Source: an uncultured Candidatus Midichloriaceae bacterium (GTDB lineage Bacteria > Pseudomonadota > Alphaproteobacteria > Rickettsiales > Midichloriaceae). Taken from it: a stretch of 15,740 bases of DNA. Position 1 is the first letter of the stretch. Every line of letters starts with the position of its first letter. Position numbers and translations under genes: made by a program. This document shows, piece after piece, positions 7,205 through 13,375 of the stretch. The notes below the pieces were generated by a model that did not search any database, was not told the DNA's origin, and was given only the letters and a program-made list of their open reading frames with translations. The DNA lies in NCBI GenBank assembly GCA_905479795.1, contig CAJQNX010000058.1, positions 1 through 15,740 of the forward strand, written 5' to 3'.

Positions 7205-7450
7205 ATGAGCGCTAATAATGTATCCAAATTGACTTTTGAACAATCTATGAGACGGTTAGAAGAGATAATAGATAATCTAGAAAGTGGAAATGTTGAACTA
7301 GAAAATGCCATCAATTTATATACTGAAGGAATTAAGCTACAAGAACATTGTAAAAATAAACTAGAAAATGCTAAATTAAAAATAGATAAGATTGTTATGG
7401 ACAAAGATAAGATTAGCACAAAGAGTGTAGATATGAGTGATGAAAATTAA
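7205..7450 (+). CDS. xseB: Exodeoxyribonuclease VII small subunit (XseB)
   Basis: Small subunit of exonuclease VII, which with the large subunit XseA degrades single-stranded DNA into oligonucleotides. The 81 residues fit the family length. The helical-hairpin signature is clear: S-K-L-T-F-E-Q-S-M-R-R-L-E-E-I (7-21), L-E-S-G-N-V-E-L-E (25-33), the Y-T-E-G-I-K-L-Q-E-H-C segment (39-49), then K-L-E-N-A-K-L-K-I. The acidic and Ser-rich tail is typical. xseA is not in the window; unlinked subunits are common in Rickettsiales. It stands alone, divergent from the complex I accessory gene and about 100 bp before the type I secretion genes. The TAA stop adjoins a CtrA-like box. Confidence 0.94.
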   Translation: MSANNVSKLTFEQSMRRLEEIIDNLESGNVELENAINLYTEGIKLQEHCKNKLENAKLKIDKIVMDKDKISTKSVDMSDEN

Positions 7451-7451
7451 A

Positions 7452-7467
7452 TTAACGTAAAATTAAC
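7452..7467 (+). promoter_or_regulatory. CtrA-like binding site TTAA-N7-TTAAC upstream of the type I secretion genes
   Basis: TTAACGTAAAATTAAC fits the full CtrA box TTAA-N7-TTAA, including the trailing C common in CtrA sites. Its halves lie in a direct repeat of ATTAACG. It starts 2 bp after the xseB stop and 11 bp before the proposed -35 of the ABC exporter gene, a position suited to activation. CtrA is conserved in Rickettsiales, but no ctrA gene is in the window and such boxes arise by chance in AT-rich DNA. Confidence 0.4.
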
Positions 7468-7477
7468 GCTTGAGTTC

Positions 7478-7505
7478 TTGTGTAAATTTTTTTTGTCACT
7501 ATATT
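7478..7505 (+). promoter_or_regulatory. Possible promoter of the type I secretion operon
   Basis: TTGTGT (7478-7483) and TATATT (7500-7505) are separated by 16 bp, about 41 bp before the ABC exporter start. The start codon is preceded only by a weak purine-rich stretch (AGAAGCGG, 10-17 bases upstream). The CtrA-like box lies just upstream of the -35. Confidence 0.4.
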
Positions 7506-7546
7506 GTGTTCAACTTAGGCAATAAAACAAAGAAGCGGTAGAATTA

Positions 7547-9268
7547 ATGAAAAATAGTAATAATGATATTTCTGATAATCCACTAAAGGAAGCCCTGCTT
7601 TCGTGCAAGGTAATGGTGAAATTTGTACTGCTGTTTGGGTGCTTAATTAATCTACTTATGCTTTCAACACCACTTTTTTCAATGCAGGTTCTAGATAGGG
7701 TGCTATCTAGCGAAAATACTAATACACTTTTAATGTTAACATTAGTTATCATGTTAGCTTTAGCATTGCTTGGACTAATTCAAGCAGCAAGGGCTTTTGC
7801 AATGAATAAGATGGGAAGTTGGTTGGAAGATAAACTGTCAGAAATAGTATTTTCAAATTCAATTAGGCTTGCTTTAGAATCTAAAGCAATGGCAAACAGT
7901 CAGCAACTAAGAGACTTACAAACAGTAAAGACATTTTTAACTAGCCCTGGCTTAATATCTATTATGGACATGCCGTGGGCAATAATATTTATTATTGTAT
8001 TATTTATTTTGCACACATCAATTGGTTTTTTAGCATTGATTTCAGGGGTAGTGTTGATAATACTTGGTATTATTGCAGATAGGTCCACTAAACCCCTTAT
8101 TGAAATGAATAACGAAAATTTCATTAAGAGTATGAGGCAAGTAGATCAATCTACAAGAAATGCCGAAGTTATTGAGGTTATGGGCATGAAAAATAATATT
8201 ATAGCATCTTGGCAAAAAATGAATCAGGATGTGCAAAAAACCCAAAATCTTGTCACAAAAAGACAAGCTGTATTCATGGAAATTACGAAATTTTTTAGAT
8301 TGGTAATTCAAATTTCAGTAACAGCACTTGGTGCATATTTAGTTATCCAAGGGGAAATTACATCTGGAACAATTATCGCTAGTTCATCTCTTGTTGGTAG
8401 GGCATTGGCTCCTTTTGAATCAGCTATAAATTCATGGAAAGGTTTTATTACATGTCGCAAATCATATGATAGGCTTGCAAAATCATTTAGCAGGTATAGC
8501 AATGATAGCGACAGAATGTCTTTGCCAGAACCAGAAGGGGTGATTGAAGCAGAAAATATTTATTTTGCACCTGCTGGAGTTCCAAAGCACATTTTGAAAG
8601 GCGTTAATTTCTCGTTAGATAAAGGAGAAGTATTAGCAATAATTGGGCCTAGTGGTTCAGGTAAAACAACTCTTGCAAAGTTGTTAGTAGGGATTGCTAA
8701 CCCGAGTATTGGCACTATAAGAATTGATGGAGCAAGTTTAAAGGATTGGAAAAAAGAAGAGCTTGGACCTCATATTGGCTATTTGCCACAAGATATTGAG
8801 CTATTTTCAGGAACTGTCAAAGAAAATATTGCCAGAATGCATTCTGATCCACACTATGAAGATGTTGTGGTTGCAGCACAACTTGCAGGAGTTCACGACA
8901 TGGTTTTGCAATTACCTCAGGGATATGATTCAAATGTAGGTCAGGATGGCTCTATGCTGTCAGGCGGCCAAAAACAAAGAATAGGTTTAGCGAGAACTTT
9001 TTATGGTAAACCTAAATTTATTGTGTTAGATGAGCCAAATTCTAGCTTGGATACACAAGGTGAGGAAGCTTTGATGACTGCTATTGCAGTTGCAAAAGAA
9101 AAAGGAATTACAACTGTTATCATCTCCCATAAAACATCGATACTTAGTATTGTTGATAAAATATTAGTTATGAAGGATGGAATGGTTGCATCTTTTGGTC
9201 CCAAAAAAGAGGTAATGGCTAAATTAAAAGAAGCTCAGTCAATTGGCAAAGCTGGCATAGGAGCATAA
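7547..9268 (+). CDS. Type I secretion ABC exporter (PrtD-type permease/ATPase)
   Basis: Inner-membrane half-transporter that dimerises and, with the HlyD-type adaptor and a TolC-like channel, exports proteins in one step from cytosol to outside. Residues about 20-300 are the membrane domain, with hydrophobic spans near 25-48, 60-82, 143-178 and 253-280. The start S-T-P-L-F-S-M-Q-V-L-D-R-V (40-52) is typical of PrtD/HlyB-like exporters. The ATPase domain has Walker A GPSGSGKT (367-374), Q-loop Q415, signature LSGGQ (471-475), Walker B FIVLDEP (491-497) and H-loop H528. No C39 peptidase or peptidase-like N-terminal domain is present, so the cargo is probably an uncleaved protein with a C-terminal signal. 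The form DEPNSSLD is characteristic of the PrtD branch. It pairs with the HlyD gene 19 bp downstream. No RTX-type substrate or outer-membrane channel gene is nearby. Confidence 0.95.
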   Translation: MKNSNNDISDNPLKEALLSCKVMVKFVLLFGCLINLLMLSTPLFSMQVLDRVLSSENTNTLLMLTLVIMLALALLGLIQAARAFAMNKMGSWLEDKLSEIVFSNSIRLALESKAMANSQQLRDLQTVKTFLTSPGLISIMDMPWAIIFIIVLFILHTSIGFLALISGVVLIILGIIADRSTKPLIEMNNENFIKSMRQVDQSTRNAEVIEVMGMKNNIIASWQKMNQDVQKTQNLVTKRQAVFMEITKFFRLVIQISVTALGAYLVIQGEITSGTIIASSSLVGRALAPFESAINSWKGFITCRKSYDRLAKSFSRYSNDSDRMSLPEPEGVIEAENIYFAPAGVPKHILKGVNFSLDKGEVLAIIGPSGSGKTTLAKLLVGIANPSIGTIRIDGASLKDWKKEELGPHIGYLPQDIELFSGTVKENIARMHSDPHYEDVVVAAQLAGVHDMVLQLPQGYDSNVGQDGSMLSGGQKQRIGLARTFYGKPKFIVLDEPNSSLDTQGEEALMTAIAVAKEKGITTVIISHKTSILSIVDKILVMKDGMVASFGPKKEVMAKLKEAQSIGKAGIGA

Positions 9269-9272
9269 ATTT

Positions 9273-9278
9273 AAGGAG
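9273..9278 (+). promoter_or_regulatory. Strong Shine-Dalgarno of the HlyD-family gene
   Basis: AAGGAG lies 9 bases before the ATG at 9288. It is the only near-perfect Shine-Dalgarno noticed in the window and fixes this start, and with it the long N-terminal extension of the protein. Confidence 0.8.
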
Positions 9279-9287
9279 AATAATACT

Positions 9288-10967
9288 ATGGCAAAGAATA
9301 AAAAAGAAGAAACTAAAGTTATAAAAAAAGAAGACATTGAGATTATTTCTGAAAATAATGATAATTTAAATAAGAAATCTCAGATGGGGCAAGATTCATC
9401 TACCGAAGAAAAAAAAACAATTTCTGTAAGTGATGAATTTGAGGAAAATTTAGTAGAAAAATATAAAAATTATAAAATTTTAGACTTTAAAGCTTTTCGA
9501 CATTTCTTGAAAGAAGTTAAGGATTTTTCATTTGGTATAACATTAGAAAAATCAAATTATGTTGAAAAAAATGAAAAAGAAATATCCAGTCAAATTAAGT
9601 ATCCAGTAAAATTTGGATTACTTGCAGTTGCCATAACTTTTGGATTTTTTGGTGTATGGAGCGGATTAGCACCACTTGACAGTGCGTCTATTGCAGAGGG
9701 GCACGTTATTTTAAGCGATCATAGAAAACAAATCTACCATCTTGAAGGAGGGATTATAGATCAAATTCTAGTTAAAGATGGGGATGAGGTGGAAAAAGGA
9801 CAGCTACTAATTGTATTAAATGAGGCTAGAACTAAGTCTGAATTGGAAAAAGTTCTATGGCAATTACGTTATGCAATAATAGTTGATGAGAAGTTAAGGC
9901 AGAGTATGAAGCTTATATCATATTACCAAGATAGGGAGGCCTTAGGTAATACAAAAGAAAATACTGATAACATAGATAATTTGCAAATTAAGTTTGATAA
10001 TAAATATCTTAGTACATCAGATCCAAAAATTTTAGAGCTAATAAAGGCACAAAAAAATGCATTCAATTCATATCGCTTATACATAGAAAATAGCATCAAG
10101 ACTAATGAGACGCAAATTGAACAAATTAAAGCAAAAATTGAGTCCTTTGATGAAAGGATAAAATCTTATAGTGAAAATGTTTTAACTTATGAAAAAGAAT
10201 ATGAAAGAAGGAAAAAATTGTATGAAAAACAGTTGGAGAAAAGTGAAAATTTATCTCACGCTAAAATTGAATTGCAAAGATATAAAGGACAAGTTTTAGA
10301 AGATAAAGCAGCAAGATTATCTGAAGAACACAGAATTTCAGAAGTTATTGCAAGGAAGGCAAATTTTTTAGATGAACAAAATGTTAAAATAGCCGAAGAT
10401 TTTAAAAGAAATCATACAGAGCTACTCACATTAGAAGCACAGTACGTGCAAGCAAAGGATTCTCATGAGAGAACTAATATTATTGCTCCCAATGCTGGAG
10501 TAATTACTGGACTAAATGTGCACACTATTGGATCTGCAATACGCCAAAATGATAAGCCACTTTTGGAGATTGTACCGCAAGATGATAATTTAGTAATAGA
10601 AGCTTTCATCCCTTCAAATGAAATAGATAGTATTAATATTGGTAGTACAGCAAAAATTCAATTAAACGCATACAAAGCTAGGTTAGTACCGAGAATTGAA
10701 GGTAATATAGTATACATTTCAGCTGATAAATTTGATAAGGAGTCTCCTGGAATGATGGCTCCAGGGCAGCCTAAACTTGCTCCTGTCGGTTATTATAAAG
10801 CTAAAATTGAGGTTAGCCCTGAAGAACTTGATAAAGTGAATACAGAGATCAAATTGTATCCTGGAATGCCAGTGGCAGTATTTATAGTTAAAGGAACCAG
10901 AAGTTTTGCTGAATATCTATATTCTCCAATTAAAGATAGTTTTCATAGAGCGTTTAAAGAGCCATAG
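9288..10967 (+). CDS. HlyD-family type I secretion membrane fusion protein with long cytoplasmic N-terminus
   Basis: Periplasmic adaptor that joins the ABC exporter to a TolC-like outer-membrane channel. Residues 1-105 are highly charged (Lys/Glu/Asp/Asn-rich) and predicted cytoplasmic. One membrane span follows at about 106-128 (V-K-F-G-L-L-A-V-A-I). The first lipoyl half is around HLEGGIIDQILVKDGDEV (151-168). A long coiled coil covers about 180-395, with the Y-E-K-E-Y-E-R-R-K-K-L-Y-E segment, and the second lipoyl half is NIIAPNAGVITGL with G-S-A-I-R. The beta-barrel and C-terminal part end in L-Y-P-G-M-P-V, a family hallmark. At 559 residues it is about 100 longer than typical PrtE/HlyD adaptors, owing mainly to the N-terminal extension. 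The strong Shine-Dalgarno supports the chosen start. It is co-transcribed with the exporter; its channel partner is probably encoded elsewhere. Confidence 0.94.
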   Translation: MAKNKKEETKVIKKEDIEIISENNDNLNKKSQMGQDSSTEEKKTISVSDEFEENLVEKYKNYKILDFKAFRHFLKEVKDFSFGITLEKSNYVEKNEKEISSQIKYPVKFGLLAVAITFGFFGVWSGLAPLDSASIAEGHVILSDHRKQIYHLEGGIIDQILVKDGDEVEKGQLLIVLNEARTKSELEKVLWQLRYAIIVDEKLRQSMKLISYYQDREALGNTKENTDNIDNLQIKFDNKYLSTSDPKILELIKAQKNAFNSYRLYIENSIKTNETQIEQIKAKIESFDERIKSYSENVLTYEKEYERRKKLYEKQLEKSENLSHAKIELQRYKGQVLEDKAARLSEEHRISEVIARKANFLDEQNVKIAEDFKRNHTELLTLEAQYVQAKDSHERTNIIAPNAGVITGLNVHTIGSAIRQNDKPLLEIVPQDDNLVIEAFIPSNEIDSINIGSTAKIQLNAYKARLVPRIEGNIVYISADKFDKESPGMMAPGQPKLAPVGYYKAKIEVSPEELDKVNTEIKLYPGMPVAVFIVKGTRSFAEYLYSPIKDSFHRAFKEP

Positions 10968-11088
10968 AAATTGTGAGAGTAATTTTAAAATCTAAATTTA
11001 CTTTATAGATAATTTTTTAAACTTCACTTTTTTAACCATCTTGTATAGAACAACCTGTTTATTAATCATGTTTTTCTTCTATTCCTAT

Positions 11089-11116
11089 TTGCAATAAATC
11101 CTAAACTTTTTATATA
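11089..11116 (+). promoter_or_regulatory. Possible promoter in the spacer before the STAS gene
   Basis: TTGCAA (11089-11094) and TATATA (11111-11116) are 16 bp apart, 104 bp before the STAS gene start. The 253 bp spacer 10968-11220 otherwise holds no gene I can support and no clear terminator for the type I secretion operon. The AT-rich background makes this a weak call. Confidence 0.28.
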
Positions 11117-11168
11117 TAAAAACACTTGTTTCTTATCATATATTATATAGTCTAGAAGTGTGGGAGTA

Positions 11169-11183
11169 TTAAGTTTTAATTAA
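11169..11183 (+). promoter_or_regulatory. Second CtrA-like TTAA-N7-TTAA pair, upstream of the STAS gene
   Basis: TTAAGTTTTAATTAA has the TTAA halves exactly 7 bp apart, 37 bp before the STAS gene start. Unlike the copy at 7452 it lacks the trailing C, and the spacer is only A, T and one G, so chance is a serious alternative. Confidence 0.22.
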
Positions 11184-11220
11184 TATTCTGGCGTATATAA
11201 CTATATAAGGTACAAAGATA

Positions 11221-11586
11221 ATGACTATTATTTATAAAGAGCACCCAAAAACAAGTATAGTGGAACTCAATTTTGGTGAAAAAGTTACAAAAGAAGATAT
11301 AAACGACGTTACACCTAGAATAGAATCATTTATTGCTGCACATGGCAAAATAAAATTGTTAGAAATTATTGCAGATGATTTTGATGGAATTGAATTAAGT
11401 ACATTAATTAAAGCTATAAAGTTCGATAAAAAACATTTAATGGATTTTAGCCATTGTGCGGTTGTTACAGATAAAGGCTGGATTGGACCCATAACACGTT
11501 TAGCATCTTCTGTTTTTGATGTTGAAATCAAAGTATTTACAATAAAAAATAAAGATGAGGCGTTGAATTGGCTCGAAGAAGTATAA
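11221..11586 (+). CDS. SpoIIAA-like STAS-domain protein
   Basis: A 121-residue soluble protein of the SpoIIAA-like family (STAS/CRAL-TRIO-like fold). Matching features are the G-E-K-V-T-K-E-D-I-N segment near 19-28, P-R-I-E-S-F-I near 32-38, H-G-K-I-K-L-L-E-I (41-49), D-F-D-G-I-E-L (53-59), I-K-F-D-K-K-H-L-M-D-F (66-76), then C-A-V-V-T-D-K-G-W (79-87), and a C-terminal E-A-L-N-W-L. The molecular role of the family is not established. It is related in fold to anti-sigma factor antagonists, but no partner kinase or sigma factor lies here. The predicted Shine-Dalgarno AAGG is 10 bp before the ATG. It lies 253 bp after the type I secretion genes with its own possible promoter, so a functional link to secretion is not implied. 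Confidence 0.82.
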   Translation: MTIIYKEHPKTSIVELNFGEKVTKEDINDVTPRIESFIAAHGKIKLLEIIADDFDGIELSTLIKAIKFDKKHLMDFSHCAVVTDKGWIGPITRLASSVFDVEIKVFTIKNKDEALNWLEEV

Positions 11587-11971
11587 TATAAAGTTATAAA
11601 AAATACTTTGTCACATCTGTAATTGAAGGGAAAATTTTTAAATTATTTTCATATTTTTCCACTAAATGGCTAGTGAATAAAATTTATCAAAGTTAAAATA
11701 GTAGTCTATTTGAGCACTTTATGTAGATCTATTGCAGATGATTAATAATACTAGAAAATTAGATAAGATGTGATAAATTATAAAAGGGGAGGGTATTAAA
11801 ATTGAGCCAAAATGAAGTATCTTAGGCATCATGATGAGGTAGAGATAATAATTATATCGTTGTATATGAAGTGAAAATTGGTTCTGTCACATTTAGTAAA
11901 AATAAATTATATTTGATAATCAGAGTTAAATTATTTAAAAAATAGATAAGTAAAAGCCTCATTTTTTGATC
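11587..11971. other. 385 bp spacer with no supported gene; possible insertion-sequence debris
   Basis: This convergent spacer lies between the ends of the STAS gene and murE. On the plus strand a 20-codon frame starts at an ATG near 11812 and ends in TGA near 11872. Its product (M-K-Y-L-R-H-H-D-E-V-E-I-I-I-I-S-L-Y-M-K) is faintly like the N-terminus of an IS6-type transposase. Just after it GGTTCTGTCACATTT resembles IS6-family ends, and a related TGTCACATCT occurs near 11616. The parts are not arranged as an intact element. I see no tRNA, rRNA or strong terminator here. Confidence 0.3.
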
Positions 11972-13375
11972 TTAAAATTTTGCAACTTCCTCAAAATCAC
12001 TAAAGTGTATTATATCTGTTCCTATAATTTGATAATTTTCATGACCTTTGCCAGCAATAACTAAAATATCATTATCTTTCAAATTACTTATCGCATACTT
12101 AATTGCATTGGCCCTGCCTTTAATTTCATATCCTTTAGGACAAAATTTTGAAATTTGTTGCCTAATAAGAGTAGCATTTTCTTCTCTGGGATTATCATCT
12201 GTAATGACTATATGATCAGCAAGCTCATTTGCAACACTACCCATTAATGCTCTTTTGCTTGCATCTCTTTGCCCTCCACAACCAAATAATACATGAAGTT
12301 CTCCCTTACATGATTTTCTTAAGGTATGCAATACAGTTTTTAGAGAATCAGGTGTGTGTGCATAATCTATATATATTTCTGCACCATTATAGTTTCTTAC
12401 TAATTCAAGACGTCCCTTTGCTGCTTTAATTTTACTGATTGTATTCATAACGTTATCAATAGGCAATTCACACGCTATAGCGAGTCCTATTGAGCATAAA
12501 GTATTGTATAACTGAAATTCTCCTTTAATTTTGGAATTAAGTGAATATTTTTTCCCAAAAACTTTGACTTTCCATTCATCATCAATGCTACATAAAATTT
12601 CTAAATCTTTAGCTTTTTTTCCGTACTCAATAACTTTGATATTACGATTTTTACAAGTTTGATTAAGTACATTAAATTCACTAATATCAGTATTTAAAAC
12701 AGCATATTTATTACTTGCTAAAGCTTCACTAAAAATCCTTAATTTAGCATTAAAGTATTCTTGTATAGTAAAATGATAATCTAAATGATCTTGTGAAAAA
12801 TTTGTAAATCCAACTGCTTTGAAGTTTAAATAATCGATTCTATGTTGGTATATTCCATGACTTGATGCTTCAATTGCAACATGCGTGATTTTTTTCTCGC
12901 GGAGTTTCTTTAAAATTTTGTGCAACTCTGTGGGAGATGGGGATGTTAGGTTAGGACCGTCTTTAGATTTGAGCTGGTTATCTGAGTCAATGATTCCTAA
13001 TGTTCCAATAGATGCACTTTTAAAATTTAATAAATGACATATTTGCTGATAAAAATTTACAACAGAAGTTTTGCCATTTGTACCTGTTACAGCTACTATA
13101 TTTTTCGGTTTTTCCGTGCAATATAGTGATAATATTTCACTTAAAAATTTTCGAGGATTTTCAGCTTTTATAATTTTTACATTATTTTGCTTAACTTCTA
13201 CCTTTGAATTTTGATCAACTACTATATATCGAGCTCCATTCTCTATTGCTTGGTCAATATATTTTTCCCCATGAGTATTTAGTCCACTTAATGCAAAAAA
13301 GATAAAGTCTTTTTCTACCTTGCTTGAGTTGTCTTCAATACCTTTTATAGAACTTAAGATCTTAGTAATATCCAT
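11972..13375 (-). CDS. murE: UDP-N-acetylmuramoyl-L-alanyl-D-glutamate--2,6-diaminopimelate ligase MurE
   Basis: Cytoplasmic Mur ligase adding meso-diaminopimelate as the third residue of the peptidoglycan stem peptide. P-loop GTNGKTS lies at 98-104, the EASSHG motif at 169-174, GRLE at 321-324, DYAHTPDSL at 337-345 and AGKGHE at 441-446. DNPR at 394-397 is the recognised mDAP-specificity motif (lysine-adding MurE have another sequence here). The usual GCGGDRD reads GCGGQRD (365-371), a small deviation. At 467 residues it is slightly shorter than many MurE proteins, mostly in the N-terminal domain. The ATG overlaps the virD4 stop by one base (TAATG), so murE is probably translated by ribosomes that have just finished virD4. 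murF, mraY and other mur genes do not follow. Confidence 0.97.
   Translation of the reverse strand: MDITKILSSIKGIEDNSSKVEKDFIFFALSGLNTHGEKYIDQAIENGARYIVVDQNSKVEVKQNNVKIIKAENPRKFLSEILSLYCTEKPKNIVAVTGTNGKTSVVNFYQQICHLLNFKSASIGTLGIIDSDNQLKSKDGPNLTSPSPTELHKILKKLREKKITHVAIEASSHGIYQHRIDYLNFKAVGFTNFSQDHLDYHFTIQEYFNAKLRIFSEALASNKYAVLNTDISEFNVLNQTCKNRNIKVIEYGKKAKDLEILCSIDDEWKVKVFGKKYSLNSKIKGEFQLYNTLCSIGLAIACELPIDNVMNTISKIKAAKGRLELVRNYNGAEIYIDYAHTPDSLKTVLHTLRKSCKGELHVLFGCGGQRDASKRALMGSVANELADHIVITDDNPREENATLIRQQISKFCPKGYEIKGRANAIKYAISNLKDNDILVIAGKGHENYQIIGTDIIHFSDFEEVAKF

Noticed and set aside
7900..9204. Minus-strand frames within the ABC exporter gene
   Set aside because: They overlap the Walker and membrane regions of a clear gene on the other strand; no start signals or family match.
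10968..11030. Terminator after the type I secretion operon
   Set aside because: Only a 5 bp AT-only stem (AAATT/AATTT) could be drawn, with no convincing hairpin before the T-rich run.
10990..11069. Short minus-strand frame of about 23 Lys-rich codons in the spacer after the HlyD gene
   Set aside because: Too short, of low-complexity composition, and without a ribosome-binding site or recognisable similarity.
11940..11971. Hairpin of A-run and T-run just after the murE stop
   Set aside because: The stem would be 7 A-T pairs with a 17-base loop; too weak to call a terminator in this base composition.
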